DNA from: Coenobita brevimanus
Lineage: Eukaryota > Arthropoda > Malacostraca > Decapoda > Coenobitidae
NCBI GenBank assembly: GCA_032717465.1
Contig: CM064715.1
Coordinates: 34,410,382 to 34,474,381, forward strand
Direction: 5' to 3'
Length of the DNA: 64,000 bases
Shown piece by piece: positions 52,047 to 64,000 of this stretch. The notes under the pieces were generated by a model that saw nothing but the letters and a program-made list of their open reading frames with translations, had not been told where the DNA came from and ran no database searches. Position numbers and translations under genes: made by a program. Numbering within the stretch: position 1 is the stretch's first letter; each line of letters opens with the position of its first letter.

Positions 52047-52630
52047 TACTTCCACGGAGATGAATAAAGATATAGAGGGTAATTAATTGTATGTCTTGGT
52101 ACCGCATGTTTATATTTTCTTGGCATAGTCAAAAGAAAACCATTGTTTTTCAAAATTTATCGAAAGTTTCGTTGACACCCACATGAATAGATGTAGTTTT
52201 TTTTTTTTTGATTCGTTATATGATAGTTTTAAAAGGAATTATGAGGTTTTCCCAATTAGTTCTGAGTACAGATGTTGAAGATGTATGTTTAGCGATTTTT
52301 CCAAAAAAAAATATGTTTATTCGGCTACACCTCCCGTAAAATATTTTTAACTACCCGCAAAGAGGATGCTATTAGCCGTAACTAGTTCACAGTTAACGCT
52401 ACTTTTTATCCATGAAATCACGACTGGCGAATAAAAAATTAAATACGTTCTGTTAATAATTAAAAAATTCAATCAGCTTCAATAAGGTACACAAAACTAT
52501 TGATATCGATTCTACTGTAACCTTTTTTTTTTTTTTTCTTTAAAAATAATATAAAATATAACCGTGTTTGAGGTACCACGTTCTGTAAATAAATTCATGG
52601 ACAGTACGGCAGTGTTTTAATTAGATTTTC
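52047..52630 (+). repeat. Satellite, end of b and monomer c, second large copy
   Basis: Matches 4228-4805 with small homopolymer-length changes (T-runs near 52198 and 52523). No gene is seen. Confidence 0.85.
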
Positions 52631-54374
52631 ATGTTAATGGAAAGAGGTGAAAAGAGTAAGACAGGGTGGAAGTGAAGTTAGCAGAGGAGTGAAAGATAAA
52701 AATGGTAGATTACTAGTGGAGTGGAGAGAAAAAGTGAGCAGATGGAGAGAACACTTTAAGGAATTGTTGAACACAGAGGATGGAAGTAATGCGAGTATAA
52801 GTGGCTGGGGAATGGCTGGGAGAAGGAGGGAGGTGAGAAGACAGGAAGAAATCAGTAGGATAGAAGTTGTGGAAGCAATGAAGAAAGTTAAATCGGGGAA
52901 AGCCCATGGAATTGATGGAGTGTGTTGTGAAATGCTGAAGCATGGGGGAGAGATAGTAGTAGAATGGATGTGGAAGATGTGCAGATTGGCCTGGGCCGGA
53001 GGATTGGAAGTCAGGTATAATTATTCCATTGTACAAAGGAAAAGGGGAAAAAGAAGTATGTGGTAATCACAGGAATATTTGTCTTCTTAGTATAATAGGA
53101 AAAGATTATGGTAGGATACTTATTGGCAGAGAAAGAACAGAGAAATTAATTGGAGAACAGGGAGGCTTTAGGAAGGGAAGAGGTTGTATAGATCAGATAT
53201 TCATTCTTAGATCTTTAGTGGAAAAGTTCCTAGAGAAGGGAAAGAAGTTGTATGCGGCTTTCATGGATTTGGAGAAAGCATATGACAGGGTGGATGGACA
53301 AGGATTGTGGAAAGTGTTAAGAATATATGGAGTAGATGGAAAGTTGTTGAATCCTGTGAAGAGTATGTACGATGTTTCGAAGGCTGCAGTGCGTGCGGAT
53401 GGTGAACTAAGTGAATTTTTCTCTTTGAAAGTTGGGTTGAAACAGGGATGTGTCATGTCTCCATGGTTGTTCAAAATGTACATGGATGGGGTAATAAAAG
53501 AGGTACAAGGTAGGGTAGTGGATATTGGAGTGGCCCTGGTGAGAGAGGATACTGTTTGGAAACTCCCTGTACTGTTGTTTGCAGATGATACTGTGTTGTT
53601 GAGCAAAGACGAAGGGGAGCTGCAAGGCTTGGTGGAGGAGTTTGGGAGAGTAAGAAACGGAATCTAAAGATGAATGTAGGGAAGAGTAAAGTGATGGTCT
53701 TTGAGAGAGGTGGTCAGTGAATGTAATGCGAGGTTGGATGGTGAGGAATTGGAAAATGTACGTTTAAATACTTGGGTAGTGTGATGAGTAAGGAAGGAGG
53801 TTTGGAGAGTGAAGTGCTTGAAAGAGTACAGCAGGGAAGAAAGGTTGCTGGTTCTTTGAAAGCAGTGATAAGAAACAGGGAAGTGAGCATGGAAGTGAAA
53901 AATTTACTACATGACAGTATTGTGATACCAACTCTAACGTATGGAAGTGAAGCTTGGACGTTGTTGGAAGGACACAAGTCAAGAGTGAGAGCAGTGGAAA
54001 TGAGATATTTAAGGGGAGCTTGTGGAGTCACATGGAGACAGGCTGACGAATGAGGATATAAAGGGTCGTTGTGGTGTTGATGTGGATGTGATTGGAAGCG
54101 TTATGAGGAACACACTGAGGTGGTTTGGCCATGTGGAGGGGATGGAGGGTGAAAGACTGACGAAGAGATTGTATGTGAATGAGGTGGAGGGGGAAGAGGA
54201 AGGGAGAGGCCGAGGATGAGATGGAGAGATGGGGTGGAGAGGTATATGAGAGAGGGGGGTGTGAGTTAGGAGCAGGGCAGTGAAATGGCGGGGGACAGGG
54301 CGAGTTGCAGGTGATTTGTTTGTGGCCACCCCAAACGGGATTGAGGCGTCTGGCAATAGATAGATAGATAGATA
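52631..54374 (+). pseudogene. 5'-truncated RTE-like LINE, second large copy
   Basis: Partner of 4806-6552, with the same truncation point, frameshifts and (ATAG)n tail. The RT core frame spans 53029-53667 with MDLEKAYDRVD and FADD present. It reads EVQGRVVDIGVALVRE where copy 1 has EVKGRVVDFGVTLVRE. The independent copy near 42096 reads DVGVALVR, so this copy looks ancestral at those sites. A one-base deletion in the G-run near 54190 changes the C-terminal frame relative to copy 1. Confidence 0.9.
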
Positions 54375-56374
54375 TATCTAAAAATGTTTTCAAAGTGATT
54401 TTTCCTGGGGAAATAATAATAATATACGACGAACCATCAGAATGAGGAAATATTCAATTTTTAAAATTTTGTCAGGAGGCTCAAGATCCCCAATCAAAGC
54501 TCTAGTTGTAATAACAGCCGTTTTCTCTATAAACTCCAAGATGTTTACATATCTCTAATCAGTCGAATCTCTTTGGGCTTGAACCCCTCAAATAAATGCC
54601 TTCTTTAAGTTTGAATCGGTTTCATCATACGTGTTACCTCATTTATCCATGTTATTGCTTCTTTTTTTTTCGATGTGGAATTTTTGAACTCTAATGTTCT
54701 CTGCTCTTTAAATACGATTGGAAATGTTTCCCAACAAGCTTATTGTACATGTGGAAGTTGCATTGTTAGTGTTTTCACCTCCTCTTATGCGGTTTTTCGG
54801 ATCACTCCAGTACAATTGTTTTGAATTACCTCTAAAGCAGTTGTAGGAAAAATTGAAACATTTTTAAATCATGAAATTATCCCTAACAATGAGAATGAAA
54901 ATAACAAATGACGCACGTGCAACATAAAAATCTAATCTCGTGAAGCCATTTATAAAGTTCATCCAGTGTTCTTTCAACCTCCATTTTTATGTAGCTGTCA
55001 TGTACTATATGTTTAAGGATTTTTTGAATAAATTTGTAAATGGTAATTAGTTATATATTTGGATATTGCAGTAGTGTGTATGTTTTTTTGTATTAATTAA
55101 TTCGAGAGCAAAAAGCTTATATGTATTCCTTCTCACAAGTTATCACAGACTTGAGACAGTGTACATTAGGAAATGTGGCTTATGATGTAACATGAACCTT
55201 CATAATGTGCATTTTTTTCTTGTTTTATATTCTATCCTGAGGCTTGATGTCATTTTGAAGTGATTTTACTCCTGATAAGAAGGAATACTCATTCGAAGTT
55301 ACTCACTTGTCTCGGTGACCTCCACATCAATTGAAACTTATTATTCACATACACACAGATTACAGCTCTTTTCACGTGTTAATTGAATTTATGTTATATG
55401 TTTCCTGAATGTAATTTTTTCACCCTCAAAAAACCTTTGTTTGCTTTGGAAATAAATGGGTGTGTTTCAAATAAACTTTGAGAATTTTTTTTGGACGCTG
55501 CATTTTTTGCAATTTCGTCCAATAAATTTTTAGACAGCCATCACTCCAATAAAATAGTTATGATCTAGTCCGAGAGCAGATTCTATGAGCCGTAACTAAT
55601 TGAAAATTGGCACTAGTTTTTATCCTTGGAGTCACGGCTAAGATATGTCGAGAATTAGATATCCATTAAATCTCAACACGACAGAAAAGAGATTAGATCG
55701 ACGCTCCGGCTACTTTTTTTTTTTCTTTAATCCCATCATGAACAGTTAAGCTGCATACACCTTGGAGCCAATTAATATTCATAAATTGTATATCTCTCAG
55801 GGGCAGTGTATTTTCTTTTTCGTAATAATATATATCTGATAATGAATACCTAAATTATATTCTTTTTTTAATGTTTTATCGCCTTTCGGAGTGATTTTTC
55901 ATACTGAAATATGGATATTAATATAATACAAACCATCCTATTAGGGAAATATTAAATTGTTTTAATTTTATCAGGAGGTTTAATATGCCAATCAAAAGTC
56001 CATATAATAACGATAAAAATATCCGTTTTGTTTCAAAATTCCAAAAAAGTTTACACGTCTCCAATCAAACGAAATTCTTTGGGCCAAACTCGTCAAATGA
56101 ATTCCTTTTTTACCTGTGAATCGATTTCAACCTACGTGTTACCTTATTTCGCCTTGAGACTATTTTTTCCGATGTGGAATTTTATAACCCTTTAATGTTT
56201 GTTGAACTTCATACACAAATGGGAATTTTTCCAAACTAATTTGGAAGTGGTATATGTGTAAGTGGTATATGTAATGTTTTTGCGACCAATTATGCGCTTT
56301 TTAGGATCATTCCAGAATAATAGTTTCGTAATACTCCGAAAGTAATTTGGTTCTACCCTAACAAAACTTGTAAC
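54375..56374 (+). repeat. Satellite monomers d-f, second large copy
   Basis: Matches 6553-8549. d about 54390-55060, e 55130-55810, f 55880-56374. No gene is seen. Confidence 0.84.
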
Positions 56375-58782
56375 TGAGACTCAGCTGTCTGAGGCAACTG
56401 ACAGCAAACCCTTTTCTGTATCCTCCTACTTTCTCTATACTCATTTCAAAGCCAAAGGTGGATGTTGCGTATATATATATATGCAACGACATATCTTGTT
56501 CTCGTGTTCCTGAACTCGATTCTTCTGAATTCTCTACACTCTGACTTCGGCTTTCCTGTCATTCTCTGACTAAATATATCTGCGCTGCTTACTTATCTAC
56601 TGATTCTATCAAAAATTCTTTGACTCTTACTTCTACGATGGAACACATTCTATCCATTTGTTCTTTGAAATCTCCATTCTAGGAGATCTCAATGTTCACC
56701 ACCACCTTTGGCTCTCCTCTCCTTTCACTGAGCCACCTGGTGAACTAGCCTACACCTTTGCTATCTTTAATGACCTAGAGCAGCTTGTACAGCACCCTAC
56801 CAGTATCCCTGACAGCCTTGGAGAGAGCTCTCTCCAACATACTTGACCTCTTCCCTACTATTAATCCTTCTGCTTACACTGTTAATCTGTTCTCTCTGTT
56901 TGGCTCCTCCGATCACAACCTTATCACCTTAACCTGTCGTATCACTCCGGTACGGCCTGTGGACCCTCCAAAGAAACGACGTCTAAGGCACTTTGGAGCT
57001 GTGGATTGGGAGGCCCTCAGGCAGTATTCTTTGATTTTCCATGGAATGATTATTGCTTCCATGGCCTGGAGCCATCTGAGTGTGCCTTGCGCATTACGGA
57101 GGTTATTCTCTCGGGCATGGAAGCATACATTCCTTTCTCATATCCTCTGACTAATGCAAGAAAGCCATGGTCACGCTTGTTCTAATGATGCCCGCAACAA
57201 GGAGAGGGCCTATAAAAGGTACCAGAACCAACCCACCCCTGAATCACATCTTTTATTCGTTTTTGCCCGGAATCGTGCTGTCTGTTCTTCGCTCTACTAA
57301 AAATCATTTCATCCATACTAAATGCTCTCGACTCTCCAACTCGAATTCTTCCCGCTCGTTCTGGCACCTTGCCAAAAATCTTTCTAACAACTTTACTTCA
57401 TCATCCTTCCCTCCTCTTCTCTCTGTAGCTATTTCTTCTACTGATAAAGCAGATCTCTTCAGGCAGACTCTCCTTCAATTCCACCTTAGATGATTCCGGT
57501 GTTATTCCTCCATCACTTCCCCCCTCTGACTTCCTCATGGCTGACATTAAAATTTCTTCAGCTGATGTATTTTCTGCCATCACTGGCCTCAATACTAACA
57601 AGGCATATGGGCCTGATGGAGTCCCTCCTGTTGTTCTCAAGAACTGTGCTTCTGTGTTTACACCTTGCCCAGGCAAACTTTTTCGCCTTTGTCTATGAAC
57701 TTATGACTTTCCTTCTTGCTGGATGTTTGCTCTCATTCAGCCAGTTACAAAGAAGGGTGACCATTCCTAACCCTGTAACTATCGTCCAATTGCTTTAACA
57801 TCCTGTATTTCAACTCTTAATAGAAAATTTTTAAAGCATCTTTCCTATCACAACCTTCTTTCTGATCGTCAGTATGGGTTCCGTCAGGGACGCTCCACTG
57901 GCGATCTCACCTACCTTTCAGACTCCTGGCCATCCTCCTTTCGGGACTTTGGCGAAAGCTTTGCCATTGCACTTGGCATAAAGGTTTTCGATCGAGTCTA
58001 GCGTAAATATTTAATTTCCAAACTGCCCTCTTACGGTTTCTATCCTTCTATCTGTGCCTTCATCTCTAGCTTCCTTTCTAATATTTAATAATATTCAGCT
58101 TAATCCTGCATCATCCTTGAACATGCCTGGGGTTTCATTTACTGGGGACTTATCTTGGAAAGATTATATTACATCTCTTGTAAAATCTGCTTCCAAGAGA
58201 TTACGTGTGCTTAGCCGACTCCGTTCCTTCTTTACGCCTACATAATTGTTTACTCTATACAGGGGTTTTATCCGCCCCTGTGTGGAGTACAAGTCTCATG
58301 TGTGGGGAGGCTCCCCAAATACAGCTCTTCTCAGTAGGGTGGAGTCAAAGGCTTTTCGTCTCTAACTCTCCTCCTCTTACTGACTCCCTTCAGCTTGTCT
58401 CTTGGTCGCAGTTGCATTTTTATCTCTTTTCTATCGCTGCTTCGATGGTCACTGCTCCACTGAACTGTCTGCATCCATTCCTCCTCCTCTACGACGGGCG
58501 CGTAGCACCCGTCTAGCAGCAAACTCTCATCCCTTTTCTGTCCAACTCTCTAATGCAGGAGTTAACCGTTACTCCCAGTCTTTCATTTAGGCAACACATC
58601 AACTCTGGAACTGTCTCCCTGTGTCTGTATTTCCTGCTTCCTATGATTTCCAGTCTTTCAAAAGCAGTGTGTCAGGCATCTCGAAATGATCGGATCTTGA
58701 ATTTGTCTCTTGTATTTTGTTTTTATCTTGGAAGGATCAATAATCGCGGGCTCGCGGCCTTTGGTTCCTTCTTCCTCTCATA
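56375..58782 (+). pseudogene. Jockey/CR1-like LINE, second large copy
   Basis: Partner of 8550-10942 with the same internal deletion and most of the same stops. It keeps VFDRV near 57987 (copy 1 has VFGRV) and the segment GGCTTTTCGTCTC near 58348 that copy 1 has lost. The related fragment at 24795 also has that segment, so it is ancestral. Not functional. Confidence 0.88.
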
Positions 58783-61700
58783 AGAAAAAATATTATTCTT
58801 ACTCCTAAAAACGAGAAAATGGTAGCGTGAAAAGCTCATTGAGATTCCTTCTCACGATTGATCAGAGTTCTGAGAGATTTTACATAAGGTATTGTGGCTT
58901 ATGGTGTAACACGAACCTTCAGGTCAGAAAGAATACTCATTCGATATTTCTCTCTTGTTTCGGTGACCACCACATTAATTGAAACATTGTTTATAAACCC
59001 TCTGATTACAGCTCTCTTCTCTTGTAAATCGATTTTTATTTGTTTCCTGAATGTAATTGTGTCAGTCAAAAAAGTCTGTTTTTGAGATAATTGGCAGTTT
59101 TCCAATAAATTTTGAGAATATTTGTGGAAGTTGGATATTTTGCGATTTCGCCGAAAAATATATTTCTACAACCATCACTTCCGTAAAATATCTTTGATCT
59201 ATTCCCAAATCGGACGGTATGAGCGGTAAGTAATTCACATTTGGCACTACTTTTTTATCCATGAAGCAAAGTTATAGATATTTAAAAAGAAAAAGACAAT
59301 AGACATTTTGAAAATGAAAATCGATTTAATCTCAACACCACAGTCAAAAGCTTATGTCCACGGTCGGGCAACATATTTTTTTATTTTTACCCATCATGAT
59401 CAATAAACCGAGTATATGTTGAACCATAAACTGTATGTATCGGTAGGGCTATGTTTTTTTTTCATAATATATATTTGATAAACGTCAGCTAAATAATTAT
59501 CTATTAAACTATGTATTTACTTTCTTGGTGATTGAACCTTGATAAATATGGATAATGATGTCACACGAACCATAATACTGGATATATTTATAACATTTAT
59601 AATTTACTCACGAGGCTCAAAATGCTACTTTAAAGCCCAATTTATACAGAAGAGACAAATATCCGTTTCATCTCTAAATTCGAAGGTTATTACACGTCTG
59701 CACCCAAAAGAAACTTTTTGGGTTAAAACCCGTCAAATGAATTCCTGCTTTTACATGTAAATCGATTTCATCCTATGTGTTACCTCATTTAGACGTCTCT
59801 GATTTCTCTTTCACTGGTGGAATTTTTTCAACGTTTAATATTTCCTGATTTTTAGATAATTCCAAATGTTTGTCAGCTAATTATGTGTACATTTAAGTTA
59901 CATATTTAGGTCTTTCGCCCACGATTATGCGTTTTTACGATTTACAGTAACAAAACAAAAGATATCTTAACCCTGAACCTCTAACTACGAATGAAAATAA
60001 AAGTCACAAATGACCCTAATCCGAACGGAGAAATCCAATCTTGAGACGAAATTAAAACAGTACATTGTGTTTCATCAACCTTCATTTTTAGTAGTTGTCA
60101 TGCCCTGTATTTCCACAGAGATGAATAAAGATATACACGGTAATTCATTGTATGTCTGGGTATTGCATTTGTCTATAGTTTCTTGCTAGAATCAAAAGAA
60201 AACCGTTGCTTTTCAAAATTTATCGCTTGTTTCTGTTACTCCCATATCAATTAGAACTTCTTGAATACTTCAGAAGTAATCTCTTTAGTTGTGAATCGAT
60301 TTCTCGTTACATGTGATTTTTTTTCATGCTCAGGACTGCCTTCTCAGTTTTAAAGGTAATTAGGTGGATTTCTCAAAAAATTCTGGGTACAGTTTTTGAA
60401 GATCTATATTTAGCGGTTTCTCAAAAAAAAAAAAAAAAAAAATTGTCCGCCAAAACTCCCATAAAATATTCTTGAACTACCTCCGAAACGGATGCTATTA
60501 GCCATAACTAGTTCACAATAATCCGTACTTTTTATCCATGAAATCACGGCCGAGATGAATTAAAAAATGAATATATTCTAATAATTAGAAAATCCATTCA
60601 GCTTCAATACTACACCCACAACAGTTCATATCGATTCTACTGCAACCTGATTTTTTTTTTCCTTTTGGAATCATGTAGAGTATAACTGCGTGTATGAGGT
60701 ACCACGTTATGTTTATAAATTGCATATCTCAGTTCGGCAGTTGTATTTATTTTTTCCTGTTATATATCTGATCATCAGTACCTAATAATTTTCTTTTAAA
60801 CGATTTATTGCCTTTCGGAGTTATTTTTCCTGGGGAAATATGACTAATAATATACCAGGAACCATCATTACGGGGAAATATTCATTTTTTATAATTTAGT
60901 CAGGAGGCTGAAGATGCACAATCAAAGCCCAAGTTATAATAATATCTGTTTTACATCTAAATTCGCCGACGTTTACATATCTCTAATCAGTCGAATCTAT
61001 TTGGGCTTAAACCCCTCAAATAAATACGTTCTTTTCCTGTGAATCGATTTCATCATCCGTGTTACCTCATTTATCCATGTTATTCATTTTTTTTTTTTCC
61101 GATGTGGAATTTTTTAACTCTAATGTTTTCTAATCCTTGGATGCGATTGGCAATGTGTCCCAACAAGTTTATAGTACATTTGTGGAGGCGGCATTGTTAG
61201 TGTTCTCGCCTCCAATTTTGCGGTTTTAAGGATCACTCCAGTACGATAGATTTGAATTACTCCTAAAGCAGTAGCTTTTATCTTAAGAAAATTGTATCAT
61301 ATTTAAATGCTGAAATTAGCCCTAACAATGAGAATAAAAACCAGAAATGACGCTATTGCAAGGTAAAAATCCAATCTCGAGCCGCCATTAATAAAGTTCA
61401 TCCAGTGTTCCTTCAACCTTCATTTTTATGTAGCTGTGAAGTACTATATGTTTACGGAGTTTTGGAATAAACTTGTAAATGGTAATTAGTTATATATTTG
61501 TTTATTGCAGTAGTCATTGATTTCTTTTAATTCGTGTCAAAGGCATATATATATTTTTTCTCAAGTTATCATTTTTGACTGTACATAAGGAAATGTGGCT
61601 TATGATGTAACATGAACCTTCATAAACTTTTTTTTTTTTTTTTATTATATCGAGGTTAATGCAATTTTGAAGTGATTTTACTGCTGATAAGAATGAATAC

Positions 61701-62126
61701 TCATTCGGTGTCTCGCTTGTTTCGGTGACCCCCACAGCAATTGAAACTTATTGTACATAAACACACAAATTAGAGCTCTTTTTACGTTTTAATCGAATTT
61801 ATGTTATATGTTTCCTGAAAGTAATTTTTTCACTCAGAAAATGCTTGTGGGTTTTGGAAATAATTGGGTGTTTGAAATAAACTTTGAGAATATATGTTAA
61901 CGCTGCATATTTTGCAATTTCGCCCAAAAAATGTTTAGACAGCCATCACTCCAGTAAAACAGTTATGATCTAGTCTGAGAGCAGATTCTATGAGACTTAA
62001 TTGATTGACAATTTTCACTACTTTTATCCTTGGAGTCACTGCTATGTCGAGAATTAGAAATCCATTAAATCTCAGCACGACAGAAAAGAGGTCAGGTCGA
62101 CGCTCCATGACCCATCATGAACAGTT
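58783..62126 (+). repeat. Satellite monomers a-e, second large copy
   Basis: Matches 10943-14252. Near 59563 it retains GTCACACGAACCATAATACT, missing from copy 1, and near 61577 it retains CTGTACATAAGGAAATG, also missing there. No gene is seen. Confidence 0.84.
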
Positions 62127-62867
62127 CCCCTCTTTCATATACTGCCCCTCTCTCATATACCACTCCAGTCCATTCCTCCATCTCATTCTTGGCCTTCCTC
62201 TCCATCTCTCCCCCTCCACCTCACTGACATACACTGTCCTTGTCAGTCTTTCACTCTCCATCCTCTCCACAAGGGCAAACCACCTCAATGTGTTTCTCCT
62301 AACACTTCCTATCACATCCACATCCACATCACAACGCTCCTTCACATTCTCCTTTGCCAGTCTATCTCCATGTGACTCCACAGGCACCTCTCATTTCCAC
62401 TGCGCTCACTCTTGACTTCTGTCCCTTCAACAACGTCTAAGCTTCACTTCCATACGTTAGAGTTGGTATGACGATACTGTCATGTAGTAACTTTTTAACT
62501 TCCATGCTTCAGTTCCCTGTTTCTTATCGCTGCCTTCATGGAACCATCAATCTTTCTTGTACCCTTTCAAGCACTTCACTCTCCAAACTTCCATCCTTAC
62601 TCATCACACTACCTAAGTACTTAAACGTACTCACATTTTCCATTTCATCATCCAACCTCACCGTACATTCACTGACATCACCTGTACTTTACTCTTCCCT
62701 ACATGCAGCTTTTGGTTCCGTTTCTTACTTCCAAACTCATCCACCAAGCCTTGCAGCTCCCGTTCGTCTTCACTTAACACAGTATCATCTGCAAACAACA
62801 GCACACGGAGTTTCCAACCAATGCCTTCTTTCATTAGGGCCACTCCAACATGCACTGCCCTACATTG
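62127..62867 (-). pseudogene. RTE-like LINE 3' fragment, minus strand, second large copy
   Basis: Partner of 14253-14990 with the same ends, the same stops and LLFADDTVL near 62795. It again sits at the forward-to-inverted satellite switch. Confidence 0.88.
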
Positions 62868-64000
62868 TATATTATTTAGCTACTCACAACAAGAATGAAC
62901 GAAATCGGACGGTTTGGAAGAGGGTTTTCTCCTGTGAAATAGGCTATAAGAACTTTTTAGAAACGAAAGCCTCCGCTTTAGGGTAATTCAGAACTATTAT
63001 CCTTGGAAAATGCTGAAAACAACGTATTTTTGGCGACGGCGATAAGCAGGATGTCCACAATTGTTGTGGTTGGGAAAAAAAATCCAATTGTTTAGAAAAC
63101 TCAGACGATATTTCTCAAGCTGAATAATGCCGGAAACGAAAACTCATAAAATTTTCATCAAGGAGTAATAAGGTAACAGAAAAGAAGAAATCGCTACAAA
63201 AAAATCGTTTGTAACTAAATATATCTCATTTTTCAGCTACCGACTCAGTCATTGAAACTTTTTGTGCTTAAACACTTCAATTGCTGGTTTTGATTATGGT
63301 TAGAGACGATTGTAATTTTGTCTTTATAATGAAGCTTTAAAAATATTTTCCTCTTTATAAAATGAAAAAGATAAATATTTCAACATTAAATCATATATTA
63401 TACTTCCATAGGTAGATCACACGGAATTGTGTCAAATAGTATAAAAAAAAAAGTTTTTGAGATAAAAAATAATTGTTACTGAAATATGTAGTTACTAAAC
63501 ATTTGTATCTTGGTTTCTCATGTCCATAGGTTTATCGTGCATATCATACAAAAATAAAATGATGCGAGCGTTGACATGAACTATATCAGAGGTCTTGAGA
63601 TTGGATTTTTACTTAATCATGAGGGCCAGTTAAAGGATTTACTTCATTCATCCCAGACGTGAATTCAAGAATAAAAAATAGTGCTTATTGAGAACCATTT
63701 ACGATAGGAAGCACCTGCTTTAGAGGTAATTCAAAACTTTTCTTCTAAAGTGTTGATAAAAACCGTTATTTTTTCAGAAACGCTAAATATGCAACTTGTA
63801 CAAATGTATTAAAAAATGGCTGGAAACACACCCAATTGTTTATTAAATTCAAATAGCATTTCTCATGTGAAGGAATGCCGCATTGGAAAAAAATCTATCT
63901 ACAAGGAGAACTGAAGTAAGAAGAAATAGAAAGCACACGTAATCATTACTGGCGTTTCATGTGTCTAAGCACAATAAGTTTCAAGTACTGAGAGGGTAAT
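62868..64000 (-). repeat. Satellite, mainly inverted, second large copy (runs off the window)
   Basis: Matches 14991-16126 with isolated differences, for example GTGAAGGAATGCCG near 63868 against GTGAAAAAATGCCG near 15995. The window ends inside it. No gene is seen. Confidence 0.82.

Overview
This is a non-coding, repeat-built stretch of a eukaryotic nuclear genome, most likely an arthropod and perhaps a decapod crustacean. The clues are the AT-rich background, very long (TA)n/(GT)n/(CT)n tracts, Jockey/CR1-like and RTE-like LINEs, a hAT relic and a short TTAGG tract. The species call is an inference. I found no host protein-coding gene, rRNA gene or functional tRNA gene. Every longer reading frame is either a decayed transposon frame or a translated simple repeat.

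The base layer is an old tandem satellite with monomers of about 0.55-0.85 kb and shared landmarks in fixed order. In one part of the window, best seen at 43930-47931, six distinguishable monomers (here named a-f) repeat in the same order and form a higher-order repeat of about 4.0 kb. The same order appears at 1-14250, 37283-47817 and 47818-62126. A second, differently homogenised subfamily runs mostly inverted over about 15000-20420 and forward over about 20430-32700.

On a larger scale, bases 1-16126 are repeated almost identically and in the same orientation at 47818-64000, about 47.8 kb away, including every transposon insertion inside. This is either a tandem macro-duplication or an assembly duplication. 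Both copies reach the window edge.

The satellite is a landing bed for mobile DNA: (1) RTE-like LINEs at 4806, 39863 and 52631 (+) and at 14253 and 62127 (-); (2) Jockey/CR1-like LINEs at 8550, 24130 and 56375 (+) and at 18785 and 28140 (-); (3) a 1.83-kb zero-spacer palindromic element with TA target duplication (2394-4227, second copy 50242-52046); (4) a larger inverted-repeat element (32813-36221); (5) a composite family made of a microsatellite head, ~165-bp tandem core repeats and usually a GC-rich tail (three copies, one nested in the large palindrome); (6) a complete small hAT element with an 8-bp target duplication (21548-22226); (7) a tRNA-like SINE whose 3' tail matches the 3' end of the RTE-like LINE (23510-23666); (8) an unclassified ~0.5-kb repeat (1265, 49112, 36756).

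All LINE frames are broken, so nothing here is expected to move on its own. The clearest points for follow-up are the six-monomer higher-order repeat, the two palindromic elements, the SINE-LINE tail match and the composite microsatellite/core-repeat family.
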